Origin: Streptomyces griseoflavus
GTDB lineage: Bacteria; Actinomycetota; Actinomycetes; Streptomycetales; Streptomycetaceae
Length of the DNA: 64,000 nt
Direction of reading: 5' to 3'
Assembly: GCF_014649995.1 (NCBI RefSeq)
Contig: NZ_BMUC01000001.1
Coordinates: forward strand, 1-64,000
Shown: positions 26,668 to 34,423 of the stretch, piece after piece
Layout of the letters: every line of letters begins with the position of its first letter
Numbering within the stretch: position 1 is the first letter of the stretch
Notes under the pieces: model-generated
What the model saw: the letters and a program-made list of their open reading frames with translations, nothing else
Told to the model about the DNA's origin: nothing
Database searches by the model: none
Translations under genes and position numbers: made by a program

Positions 26668-27774
26668 GTGGCAGTCGTCGATGTATCCGAAGAGCTCAAG
26701 TCCCTCTCCTCGACCATGGAGTCGATCGAGGCCGTTCTGGACCTCGACAAACTGAGGGCAGACATCGCCGTGCTCGAGGAGCAGGCGGCCGCGCCGTCCC
26801 TCTGGGACAACCCGGACGAGGCGCAGAAGATCACCAGCAAGCTCTCCCACCTCCAGGCCGAGGTGCGGAAGGCCGAGACGCTGCGCGGCCGGATCGACGA
26901 TCTCGCCGTGCTCTTCGAGATGGCCGAGGAGGAGGACGACCCGGACACCCGCGCGGAGGCCGAGTCGGAGCTCGAGCTCGTCAAGAAGGCGCTGGACGAG
27001 ATGGAGGTCCGGACGCTGCTCAGCGGCGAGTACGACTCCCGCGAGGCGCTGGTCAACATCCGTGCGGAGGCGGGTGGCGTCGACGCCGCCGACTTCGCCG
27101 AGAAGCTCCAGCGCATGTACCTGCGCTGGGCCGAGCAGCACGGCTACAAGACCGAGCTGATCGAGACGTCGTACGCGGAGGAGGCCGGCATCAAGTCGAC
27201 CACCTTCTCCGTCCAGGCGCCGTACGCCTACGGCACCCTCTCCGTCGAGCAGGGCACGCACCGCCTGGTGCGCATCTCGCCGTTCGACAACCAGGGCCGC
27301 CGCCAGACCTCCTTCGCGGGCGTCGAGATCCTGCCCGTGGTCGAGCAGACCGACCACATCGAGATCGACGAGTCCGAGCTGCGGGTGGACGTCTACCGCT
27401 CCTCCGGCCCCGGCGGCCAGGGCGTGAACACGACCGACTCCGCGGTGCGCCTCACCCACATCCCCACCGGCATCGTGGTCTCGTGCCAGAACGAGCGCTC
27501 GCAGATCCAGAACAAGGCCACGGCGATGAACGTCCTCCAGGCCAAGCTGCTGGAGCGCCGCCGTCAGGAGGAGCAGGCCAAGATGGACGCCCTCAAGGGC
27601 GACGGCGGCAACTCCTGGGGCAACCAGATGCGTTCGTACGTGCTGCACCCGTACCAGATGGTCAAGGACCTGCGCACGGAGCACGAAGTCGGCAACCCCG
27701 AGGCCGTGTTCAACGGTGAGATCGACGGCTTCCTGGAGGCCGGGATTCGCTGGCGCAAGCAGCAGGAGAAGTAA
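26668..27774 (+). CDS. prfB: Peptide chain release factor 2
   Basis: A 368-residue class I release factor that reads UGA and UAA. The stop-codon recognition tripeptide SPF is in [11 protein letters not shown], and the catalytic GGQ loop is in [18 protein letters not shown]. The reading frame is continuous: there is no programmed +1 frameshift site of the E. coli type near codon 25. The GTG start is at 26668; TACGCT (26655-26660) lies seven bases upstream, so the transcript may be leaderless, although GGAGGG also sits just before the start. A strong terminator follows. Confidence 0.97.
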   Translation: MAVVDVSEELKSLSSTMESIEAVLDLDKLRADIAVLEEQAAAPSLWDNPDEAQKITSKLSHLQAEVRKAETLRGRIDDLAVLFEMAEEEDDPDTRAEAESELELVKKALDEMEVRTLLSGEYDSREALVNIRAEAGGVDAADFAEKLQRMYLRWAEQHGYKTELIETSYAEEAGIKSTTFSVQAPYAYGTLSVEQGTHRLVRISPFDNQGRRQTSFAGVEILPVVEQTDHIEIDESELRVDVYRSSGPGGQGVNTTDSAVRLTHIPTGIVVSCQNERSQIQNKATAMNVLQAKLLERRRQEEQAKMDALKGDGGNSWGNQMRSYVLHPYQMVKDLRTEHEVGNPEAVFNGEIDGFLEAGIRWRKQQEK

Positions 27775-27803
27775 CTCCCCGAGCGCACCGACGATTTGTC
27801 GAC

Positions 27804-27840
27804 AAGGCAACTGCCGCCCACTGGGCGGCAGTTGCCTTTC
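27804..27840 (+). terminator. Rho-independent-like terminator of prfB
   Basis: A 17-bp inverted repeat, starting AAGGCAACTGCC at 27804 and mirrored over 27822-27838, with essentially no mismatch and followed by TT. It starts 29 bases after the prfB stop codon. Confidence 0.85.
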
Positions 27841-27929
27841 CGTGTCGGGGATGCGCGGGTTTCACGTCACAGTTGCGGATTCTTCGTCCCGCAAAGCGCG
27901 CGTAGCCGGACATCGCGCACGCAACGGCC

Positions 27930-27958
27930 TTGACGTTCTTTTGGAAAGTGGGAAGGGT
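27930..27958 (+). promoter_or_regulatory. Candidate promoter of the LAETG surface protein gene
   Basis: The 307-bp gap 27775-28081 holds the prfB terminator, this promoter and a long leader. TTGACG (27930-27935) and AAGGGT (27953-27958) are separated by 17 bp, close to the main vegetative sigma consensus. The leader of roughly 115 bases can form a GGGGG/CCCCC pairing (about 28005-28021) before the ribosome site CTGGGGGT. Confidence 0.5.
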
Positions 27959-28081
27959 GAAGCGTGGCATGCGTATCTCCGGGGCGCATGTGAACCGGGG
28001 GGCTTTCACCACAGCAACCCCCGTCGATCACGGCCCCGTACGCCGCCTCACTGACGATGAGCTACTGGGGGTAGCAACCAG

Positions 28082-28705
28082 ATGACCAAGAAGACGCGGA
28101 TCCGTGTCGCTCGGATCGCGGCCGGCGCCGTGATCGCGGCCGGCGCCTCGCTGACGGCGGCCGGCGCCGCTTCGGCGCTCGAGTTCGGTGTGAGCGCCGA
28201 AGCGGGCGAAGGCGGCCTGAACGTCGGCGTCAACGCGGAGCTCGGGGACGAGGACCCGGAGAACCCGGAGAACCCGGAGATCCCGACGGAGCCGGAGGAG
28301 CCGACCGAGCCCGAGGAGCCGACCGAGCCCGAGGTTCCGACGGAGCCTGAGGAGCCCACCGAGCCCGAGGAGCCCACCGAGCCGGAGCAGCCCACCGAGC
28401 CCGAGGAGCCCGTCGAGGAGCCCACCGAGAAGCCGACCACCCCGGGTGGCGGCGGTGGTGACGACTCCGGCCCCTCCCCGGACGGCGGCGGCACCTCGCC
28501 GCAGGACGAGGGCTCCTCGGCCCTCACCGAGACCGGCGACGAGGCCCCGGCCACCTCGGTCCAGGGCAACGGCAAGGAGCTCGCCGAGACCGGTGCCGCC
28601 GAGATGACCTTCCTGGTCATCGGCGCCGCCACGATGATCGCCGGCGGTATCGGCTTCCGGGTGCTCCCGCGCCTGATGACCGGCCGCGGCGGTGCCGCCG
28701 CCTGA
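28082..28705 (+). CDS. Sortase-anchored (LAETG) cell-surface protein with PTEPEEP repeats
   Basis: A 207-residue surface protein. A signal peptide with an AGAASAL-type cleavage region covers residues 1-36. Then comes a short beta-like segment, about ten Pro-Thr-Glu-Pro-Glu-Glu repeats (about residues 58-118) and a Gly/Asp-rich stretch. At the end is a sorting signal with LAETG, the hydrophobic helix TFLVIGAATMIAGGIGF and basic residues. LAxTG is the motif used by class E sortases of Streptomyces, so attachment to peptidoglycan is expected. The rigid acidic repeat probably acts as a wall-spanning stalk; there is little globular cargo. It is monocistronic between two terminators. Confidence 0.85.
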   Translation: MTKKTRIRVARIAAGAVIAAGASLTAAGAASALEFGVSAEAGEGGLNVGVNAELGDEDPENPENPEIPTEPEEPTEPEEPTEPEVPTEPEEPTEPEEPTEPEQPTEPEEPVEEPTEKPTTPGGGGGDDSGPSPDGGGTSPQDEGSSALTETGDEAPATSVQGNGKELAETGAAEMTFLVIGAATMIAGGIGFRVLPRLMTGRGGAAA

Positions 28706-28745
28706 CGGTGGCGGCACGCGTACGCACCGTACGCATGACGTAGGG

Positions 28746-28783
28746 CGAAGGGCCCGGAGCGCGACCGCGCTCCGGGCCCTTCG
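28746..28783. terminator. Bidirectional terminator
   Basis: A perfect stem of about 18 bp (starting CGAAGGGCCCGGAGCGCG at 28746) with a two-base loop. It lies between the surface protein gene and the convergent small zinc-ribbon gene. Confidence 0.8.
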
Positions 28784-28804
28784 TCACATCCCTGCTCCCG
28801 GGTG

Positions 28805-28996
28805 TCAGGCGGTGTGCTGGGCGAGCAGCGCCACCGCCGCGATCAGCACCGCCAGCAGGGCGATCAGCGCCACCGGGTTCAGCCCGCCGAAGAAGTTGTC
28901 CTGCTGCAGCCGCTCGCGGTTCGCGCGGCACACCGGGCACCGGCCCTCGCTCACGGGCGCGGCGCAGTTCGCGCACACCAGCCGGTCGTACGTCAT
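28805..28996 (-). CDS. Small membrane protein with zinc-ribbon
   Basis: A 63-residue protein with two CxxC knuckles (VCANCAAP and GRCPVCRANRE) forming a minimal zinc ribbon, and one C-terminal membrane helix (LNPVALIALLAVLIAAVALLA). ATG 28996 has GAGGAGG eight bases upstream, so the start is secure. Longer in-frame extensions lack coding character. The role is unknown. It is divergent from ftsE and could be a small regulator or assembly factor at the membrane. Confidence 0.75.
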   Translation of the reverse strand: MTYDRLVCANCAAPVSEGRCPVCRANRERLQQDNFFGGLNPVALIALLAVLIAAVALLAQHTA

Positions 28997-29323
28997 GCGC
29001 TCGCCCTCCTCGCACCTGTTCCAGTCACACAACGCCCACGGCCGCGTGAACGTTCCCCCCTTCCACTGTGCCAGGTTCCCGCGGAAGCCGCGCCGGGTCG
29101 CCGAGACAGGGGTGGCTCGGCCGGAATCGCGGCCGCGGCGCCGTGGGGGCCGGTCGCGCCCACGGGGCGGAGCCGCACATGTCACAGCCCCGCGCCCCCG
29201 GGGAGTTCTCGTCACCCGGCACAAAGGGCGCATCTCTTCCGCAACCCCCTCCGGTGACTGCGCTCGGCTCTCCGGGTCGCGTAAGGTCACGCTCATCTAC
29301 CCCCGGCTACCCGTGGTGCATCC
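28997..29323. other. Divergent intergenic region before ftsE
   Basis: 327 bp without a convincing gene. TAAGGT (29282-29287) and TACCCG (about 29309-29314) are possible -10 elements for ftsE. I see no clear operator or RNA structure. Confidence 0.35.
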
Positions 29324-30013
29324 GTGATCCGATTCGACAACGTGTCCAAGGCCTACCCCAAGCAGAACCGCCCCGCACTCAGGGACGTCACCCTGGAAGT
29401 GGAGAAGGGCGAGTTCGTCTTCCTCGTGGGGTCCTCCGGCTCCGGAAAGTCCACCTTCCTGCGGCTGATCCTCCGCGAGGAGCGGGCCAGCCAGGGGCAG
29501 GTGCACGTCCTGGGCAAGGACCTCGCCCGTGTCTCCAACTGGAAGGTGCCGCAGATCCGGCGCCAGCTGGGGACCGTGTTCCAGGACTTCCGCCTGCTGC
29601 CGAACAAGACGGTCGCCGAGAACGTCGCCTTCGCGCAGGAGGTCATCGGCAAGTCGCGCGGCGAGATCCGCAAGTCCGTGCCGCAGGTGCTCGACCTCGT
29701 CGGGCTCGGCGGCAAGGAGGACCGCATGCCGGGCGAGCTCTCCGGCGGTGAGCAGCAGCGCGTCGCCATCGCCCGGGCCTTCGTCAACCGGCCCAAGCTG
29801 CTCATCTGCGACGAGCCCACCGGCAACCTCGACCCGCAGACCTCCGTCGGCATCATGAAGCTGCTCGACCGGATCAACCGGACGGGCACCACCGTGGTGA
29901 TGGCGACGCACGACCAGAACATCGTGGACCAGATGCGCAAGCGCGTCATCGAGCTGGAGAAGGGCCGTCTCGTCCGCGACCAGGCACGCGGCGTCTACGG
30001 CTACCAGCACTGA
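29324..30013 (+). CDS. ftsE: Cell division ABC transporter ATPase FtsE
   Basis: A 229-residue ABC ATPase with Walker [10 protein letters not shown] (36-44), Q-loop in [11 protein letters not shown], signature [10 protein letters not shown] (about 138-147) and Walker [13 protein letters not shown]. With FtsX it forms a membrane complex that in other bacteria activates peptidoglycan hydrolases through FtsX's outer loop, rather than moving a substrate. The GTG start at 29324 gives the usual N-terminus MIRFDNVSK. ftsX follows after 29 bp. Confidence 0.96.
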   Translation: MIRFDNVSKAYPKQNRPALRDVTLEVEKGEFVFLVGSSGSGKSTFLRLILREERASQGQVHVLGKDLARVSNWKVPQIRRQLGTVFQDFRLLPNKTVAENVAFAQEVIGKSRGEIRKSVPQVLDLVGLGGKEDRMPGELSGGEQQRVAIARAFVNRPKLLICDEPTGNLDPQTSVGIMKLLDRINRTGTTVVMATHDQNIVDQMRKRVIELEKGRLVRDQARGVYGYQH

Positions 30014-30042
30014 CGCTCCACGGAAAGGCTTGATCAGACGCC

Positions 30043-30960
30043 ATGCGCGCCCAGTTCGTCCTGTCGGAGATCGGCGTAGGTCTCCGCCGCAACCTGACGA
30101 TGACCTTCGCCGTCGTCGTCTCCGTCGCCCTGTCGCTCGCCCTGTTCGGCGGGTCGCTCCTGATGAGCGACCAGGTCAACACCATGAAGGGCTACTGGTA
30201 CGACAAGGTCAACGTCTCCATCTTCCTGTGCAACAAGAGTGACGCCACGTCCGACCCCAACTGCGCCAAGGGCGCGGTGACCGACGACCAGAAGGGCCAG
30301 ATCAAGGCCGACCTGGAGAAGATGTCGGTCGTCGACACGGTGTCCTACGAGTCGCAGGACGAGGCGTACAAGCACTACAAGGAGCAGTTCGGCGACTCGC
30401 CGCTGGCCAGCTCCCTCACGCCCGACCAGATGCAGGAGTCGTACCGCATCAAGCTGAAGGACCCGGAGAAGTACCAGGTCATCGCGACCGCCTTCGACGG
30501 GCGTGACGGCGTGCAGTCGGTGCAGGACCAGAAGGGCATCCTCGACAACCTGTTCGGGCTGCTGAACGGCATGAACTGGGCGGCCCGCGCGGTGATGGCC
30601 CTCATGCTGGTCGTCGCCCTGATGCTGATCGTGAACACCGTGCGCGTCTCCGCGTTCAGCCGCCGCCGGGAGACCGGCATCATGCGGCTGGTCGGCGCGT
30701 CCGGCTTCTACATCCAGGCGCCGTTCATCATGGAGGCCGCGGTCGCCGGACTCATCGGCGGCACCCTCGCCTGCGGATTCCTGCTGGTGGCGCGGTACTT
30801 CATCATCGACCACGGACTCGCCCTGTCCGAGAAGCTGAACCTGATCAACTTCATCGGCTGGGACGCCGTACTGACGAAACTCCCGCTGATCCTCGCGACG
30901 AGCCTGCTGATGCCGGCGTTGGCCGCGTTCTTCGCGCTGCGCAAGTATCTGAAGGTGTGA
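30043..30960 (+). CDS. ftsX: Cell division protein FtsX
   Basis: A 305-residue membrane partner of FtsE. It has a first helix (about 18-40), a large extracytoplasmic domain of about 130 residues containing two cysteines (FLCNKSD, NCAKGAV), then three helices (about 180-205, 230-255, 280-300). This is the FtsX topology. The outer domain is where hydrolase partners bind in Mycobacterium and Streptococcus. It sits just upstream of an S41 protease and the smpB-ssrA pair, the same order as in many actinobacteria. Confidence 0.95.
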   Translation: MRAQFVLSEIGVGLRRNLTMTFAVVVSVALSLALFGGSLLMSDQVNTMKGYWYDKVNVSIFLCNKSDATSDPNCAKGAVTDDQKGQIKADLEKMSVVDTVSYESQDEAYKHYKEQFGDSPLASSLTPDQMQESYRIKLKDPEKYQVIATAFDGRDGVQSVQDQKGILDNLFGLLNGMNWAARAVMALMLVVALMLIVNTVRVSAFSRRRETGIMRLVGASGFYIQAPFIMEAAVAGLIGGTLACGFLLVARYFIIDHGLALSEKLNLINFIGWDAVLTKLPLILATSLLMPALAAFFALRKYLKV

Positions 30961-30971
30961 CTCTTGCCAAG

Positions 30972-31004
30972 AGGGGCGCACGGTCAACGGCCCGTGCGCC
31001 CCTT
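30972..31004 (+). terminator. Terminator after ftsX
   Basis: AGGGGCGCACGG (30972-30983) pairs with CCGTGCGCCCCTT (about 30992-31004). It lies in the 67-bp gap before the S41 protease gene, so that gene may have its own promoter or depend on read-through. Confidence 0.65.
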
Positions 31005-31027
31005 CGCGTTGTCCTAGACTCACCGGC

Positions 31028-32212
31028 ATGTCAGGTCGTGCCCTGTTCTGTCAGCCCCGCCGCATCGGCCGCGGGGTCGCCCTGACCTTGGTGTTCGCGA
31101 GCGTGCTGGTCGCCGGTGCGGCCACCGGCAGCCTGCCCGGCACCGACCGCGACACCGCGGCGGACAGTGCGCCGCAGGCCGCTCCCGTGGGCCACCACGC
31201 CGACGTCGCCCGGGCGGCCGAGCAGGCCGCCGCCGACGGCACGTCCCCCATGGAGGCCGCCGAGCGGGCCGTCAGCCGCAGCGGGGACCGCTGGGCCGCC
31301 GTCTACTCCCCGGGCGAGTACGAGGAGTTCGAGGACGCCCTGGACGGCCGCTACACCGGCGTCGGCCTGTGGGCCCGCGAGCGGGACGGCCGCATCGAGG
31401 TGACGAAGGTGGGCCGCGACACGCCCGCCGCCGAAGCGGGCATCCGTGCCGGGGACCGGCTGCGCAGTGTCGACGGGGAGCGGGTCGACGGCCGGCCCGT
31501 CACCGAGGTCGTCTCCTTGCTGCGCGGCGGCACCACGGGCGGCGACGGCGCCGGCACCACCGTCCGCCTCGGTCTGGAGCGCGGCACGCGCGCGTGGAGC
31601 GAGACCGTGCGGCGGGTTCGGCTCTCCCGCGACACCGTCACCGTCCGCGCCCTGGACGCCGACGTCACCGTCGTCGAGGTCGCCGCCTTCACCAGGGGCA
31701 CCGGCGACGAGGTCCGCACCGCCGTGCGGCGGGCACCGGCCGACTCCGGGATCGTCCTCGACCTGCGGGGCAACTCCGGCGGACTGGTCGCCGAGGCGGT
31801 CACCGCGGCCTCCGCCTTCCTCGACGGCGGCCTGGTCGCCACCTACGACGTCGACGGCGAGCAGCGCGCCCTGCACGCCGAGCCGGGCGGCGACACCACC
31901 AGACCCCTGGTCGCGCTCGTCGACGGCGGCACGATGAGCGCGGCCGAGCTGCTCACCGGCGCCCTCCAGGACCGCGGGCGGGCGGTCGTCGTGGGCTCCC
32001 GCACCTTCGGCAAGGGCTCGGTCCAGATGCCGACCGAGCTGCCCGACGGCTCCGTCGCCGAGCTGACCGTCGGCCACTACCGCACCCCCTCCGGCCGGGG
32101 CGTCGACGGGCACGGCCTCACCCCCGACGTCGAGGCCGACGGGGACGCGCTCCGGCGGGCCGGGACGGTCCTCGGCGGACTCGGCGCGCAGGGCCCGTCC
32201 GGCGGCAGTTAA
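31028..32212 (+). CDS. S41 family C-terminal processing protease with PDZ domain
   Basis: A 394-residue secreted or membrane-anchored serine protease. A signal/anchor helix covers residues 14-34. A PDZ domain (about 110-175, with GVGLWARER and AAEAGIRAGDRLRSVDGE) is followed by the S41 catalytic core. The Ser-Lys dyad is visible, Ser304 in GGTMSAAELLTG and Lys329 in RTFGKGSVQ, 25 residues apart as in CtpA. It trims or degrades proteins at the envelope side. Position beside ftsEX suggests a link to cell-wall turnover, which is inference. Confidence 0.9.
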   Translation: MSGRALFCQPRRIGRGVALTLVFASVLVAGAATGSLPGTDRDTAADSAPQAAPVGHHADVARAAEQAAADGTSPMEAAERAVSRSGDRWAAVYSPGEYEEFEDALDGRYTGVGLWARERDGRIEVTKVGRDTPAAEAGIRAGDRLRSVDGERVDGRPVTEVVSLLRGGTTGGDGAGTTVRLGLERGTRAWSETVRRVRLSRDTVTVRALDADVTVVEVAAFTRGTGDEVRTAVRRAPADSGIVLDLRGNSGGLVAEAVTAASAFLDGGLVATYDVDGEQRALHAEPGGDTTRPLVALVDGGTMSAAELLTGALQDRGRAVVVGSRTFGKGSVQMPTELPDGSVAELTVGHYRTPSGRGVDGHGLTPDVEADGDALRRAGTVLGGLGAQGPSGGS

Positions 32213-32257
32213 TCGGCTTCCCGCCGACCCCCTCCGTAGTGCGAAAATGGCGGCACT

Positions 32258-32737
32258 ATGGCTAAGGAAAAAGGGCGCAAGCTGATCGCGCAGAACAAGA
32301 AGGCGCGGCACGACTACCTCATCATCGACACCTACGAGGCGGGCCTGGTCCTCACCGGCACCGAGGTGAAGTCCCTGCGTCAGGGGCGGGCGTCCCTCGT
32401 GGACGGCTTCGTCCAGCTCAGTGACGACGAGGCGTGGCTGCACAACGTGCACGTGCCGGAGTACAGCCAGGGCACCTGGACCAACCACAGCGCGCGGCGC
32501 AAGCGCAAGCTGCTGCTGCACCGCGCGGAGATCGACAAGCTGGCGTCCAAGTCCCAGGAGACGGGGCACACCATCGTGCCGCTCGCCCTGTACTTCAAGG
32601 ACGGCCGGGCGAAGGTGGAGATCGCGCTGGCCAAGGGCAAGAAGGAGTACGACAAGCGGCAGACGCTGCGGGAGAAGCAGGACCGGCGCGAGACCGACCG
32701 GGCGATCTCGGCGGCCCGCAGGAAGCAGCGGGCGTAG
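32258..32737 (+). CDS. smpB: SsrA-binding protein SmpB
   Basis: A 159-residue RNA-binding protein that delivers tmRNA to stalled ribosomes. The family core is clear: [33 protein letters not shown], then YSQGTWTNH and the basic C-terminal tail ([20 protein letters not shown]) that probes the empty mRNA channel. The ATG start at 32258 is well placed. The tmRNA gene follows 100 bp downstream, the common smpB-ssrA pairing. Confidence 0.97.
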   Translation: MAKEKGRKLIAQNKKARHDYLIIDTYEAGLVLTGTEVKSLRQGRASLVDGFVQLSDDEAWLHNVHVPEYSQGTWTNHSARRKRKLLLHRAEIDKLASKSQETGHTIVPLALYFKDGRAKVEIALAKGKKEYDKRQTLREKQDRRETDRAISAARRKQRA

Positions 32738-32764
32738 CCCCGCGCCGAGTGCCGGGGAATACGC

Positions 32765-32794
32765 TGGCACCGACCCGCGTTGGTCACGTACGAT
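32765..32794 (+). promoter_or_regulatory. Candidate ssrA promoter
   Basis: TGGCAC (32765-32770) and TACGAT (32789-32794) are 18 bp apart. Transcription would start about 40 bases before the mature tmRNA 5' end, leaving a leader for RNase P to remove. Confidence 0.5.
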
Positions 32795-32839
32795 GGCGAC
32801 AGCACTCCACAGCGGGTGCGCACCTTGAGAAAAAAACAT

Positions 32840-33239
32840 GGGGATGATCGGTTTCGACAGCGGCTGTCGAAGCAGGGGAAGCGTGTCGAGGAAGCGGCCA
32901 TGATCTCGTAAACCACAGGCCGAAAAAAACAATCGCCAATTCCAAGCGATCTGTCTCCCAGGGCGAGCTCGCCCTCGCTGCCTGATTTCAGGTAGCGAGC
33001 AGCGGCTCCCCTACTAAAGGGAGTGTCAGCCCGGGGATGTTCCCGACCCGGATCCTGGCATCAGCTAGGGGACTAAACCTTGATCCCGGTCACGGGGTGA
33101 AGAGGGAAACCTAACAGTGACTGAGCCCGTCGGAGACTTGTCGACGTGATCTCCGGGGCCGAGAAAAGCACAGTCGACTGCACACGGAGAAGCCCTGGTT
33201 CCGCACCGTTGGACGCGGGTTCGATTCCCGCCATCTCCA
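32840..33239 (+). ncRNA. ssrA: Transfer-messenger RNA (tmRNA)
   Basis: The 5' end GGGGATG (32840) and 3' end CATCTCC plus discriminator A (33239) form the 7-bp acceptor stem. The T-arm GGTTCGATTCC lies near 33219-33229. The resume codon is GCC at 32935. The tag reading frame runs to the TGA at 32983-32985 and encodes ANSKRSVSQGELALAA, ending in the ALAA protease signal. The terminal CCA is not encoded. The RNA rescues stalled ribosomes with SmpB and marks the product for proteolysis. The ends are inferred from pairing. Confidence 0.96.
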
Positions 33240-33254
33240 CTCATCCCATGTGGG

Positions 33255-33290
33255 CACAGGCCCCGTCGCTCCGAGCGGCGGGGCCTGTGT
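33255..33290. terminator. Terminator of ssrA
   Basis: A 16-bp stem with one G-U pair, CACAGGCCCCGTCGCT (33255-33270) with AGCGGCGGGGCCTGTG (33274-33289). It also lies just after the stop of the convergent LacI gene, so it may serve both. Confidence 0.8.
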
Positions 33291-33315
33291 CATGCGCGTC
33301 CGTCCGGCGCGGCGG

Positions 33316-34326
33316 TCACCGGCCTCCCCCGCGTGGTGCCGTGCTCGCCCGCTCCGTCAGGCGCGGCGGCAGCAGGGTGGCCCCCGGTACGGGAGCGCCG
33401 GACAGCCTCCGCATCAGCAGACGCACCGCGCGGGCGCCCAGCTCGGCCGACGGGACGTCGACCGAGGTGAGCGGCACCCGGGCCGACGCGGCCACCGGGG
33501 CCGGGCAGACGGCGGTGAGGGACAGATCGCCGGGGACGCGCAGCCCCAGCTGCTCGAAGGCGTCGACCAGCGGATCGAGGAGCGGCTCGTTGTGCACCAC
33601 CACGGCGGTCAGCGCGGGCAGTTCGCGCAGCAGCCGTTCGGCGATCGCGCGGGCGTCGCCCCGGCCCGTCCCGCACGGGTGCACGGCGGAGACGAGCCCG
33701 CCCCGGTCCGCGGCCGCCGTGAACCCCTCCACGAGCCGCCGCGCGAACGCGGTCCGCCGCACGTACACCTCCGGCGGCGAACCGACCAGCGCCACCACCC
33801 GGTGCCCGAGCCGCGCCAGATGGTCCACGCACAGCTCACCGGCCGCCCGGAAGTCCAGATCGACGCAGGTCAGCCCGTCCGGTTCGGCGGGTACGCCGAC
33901 CAGTACGGACGGCAGTGAGTGCGCGCGCAGCAACGGCAGCCGGGGGTCGTGGAGCTGTACGTCCGTCACGATCACCGCGTCCGCGAGACCCGCCTCGGCG
34001 ACGCGCCCGATGCCCTCCTCGCCGTCGCCGTGGGTGAGCAGCAGCACGTCGTGGTCGTGGGCCCGGGCCGCGGCGGCCACCGACACCGCGAAGCGCGTCG
34101 TCACCGGCAGGTGGATGCCGGAGCGCATCGGGACGGCCAGGGCCAGCACCCGCGAGCGCCGTCCGGCCTGGGTGCGGCCGGCGTCCGCGCGGTAGCCCAG
34201 TTCGCGCACGGCCGCCTGGACCCGGCGCCGCGTCGCGTCGGAGATCGGACGCTTGCCGCTGAGCGCGTACGAGACCGTGCTGGGGGAGACCCCGGCGCGC
34301 CGGGCCACATCCGTGATCTTCACCAT
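33316..34326 (-). CDS. LacI family transcriptional regulator
   Basis: A 336-residue repressor. The N-terminal LacI helix-turn-helix and hinge helix are classical (ITDVARRAGVSPSTVSYALSGKRPISDATRRRV), followed by a periplasmic-binding-protein-like effector domain. A perfect 16-bp palindrome of LacI type lies 52 bp upstream (34378-34393), pointing to autoregulation. It is downstream of, and on the same strand as, the MFS exporter gene, its most obvious co-regulated neighbour. The effector is unknown; most relatives sense sugars. Confidence 0.92.
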   Translation of the reverse strand: MVKITDVARRAGVSPSTVSYALSGKRPISDATRRRVQAAVRELGYRADAGRTQAGRRSRVLALAVPMRSGIHLPVTTRFAVSVAAAARAHDHDVLLLTHGDGEEGIGRVAEAGLADAVIVTDVQLHDPRLPLLRAHSLPSVLVGVPAEPDGLTCVDLDFRAAGELCVDHLARLGHRVVALVGSPPEVYVRRTAFARRLVEGFTAAADRGGLVSAVHPCGTGRGDARAIAERLLRELPALTAVVVHNEPLLDPLVDAFEQLGLRVPGDLSLTAVCPAPVAASARVPLTSVDVPSAELGARAVRLLMRRLSGAPVPGATLLPPRLTERASTAPRGGGR

Positions 34327-34377
34327 CGGGAGTCCTCGTCTGCACCGTCCGGGGGAGCGGGAGCGGTCGGCGCCGTG

Positions 34378-34393
34378 GTCGAAGCGCTTCGAC
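34378..34393. promoter_or_regulatory. LacI-type operator palindrome
   Basis: GTCGAAGCGCTTCGAC is a perfect 16-bp palindrome with the central CG typical of LacI/GalR operators. It lies between the end of the MFS gene (34424) and the LacI start codon (34326). Confidence 0.7.
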
Positions 34394-34423
34394 GGGTGAA
34401 GGTAGGTGCGGGGCCTGTGGCCG

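Noticed and set aside
26668-26760. Programmed +1 frameshift in prfB as in E. coli
   Set aside because: The frame is continuous from GTG 26668 through codon 40, with no internal TGA.
28280-28430. CRISPR-like regular repeats
   Set aside because: The periodicity comes from codons for the PTEPEEP stalk in a real gene. No spacers or cas genes are present.
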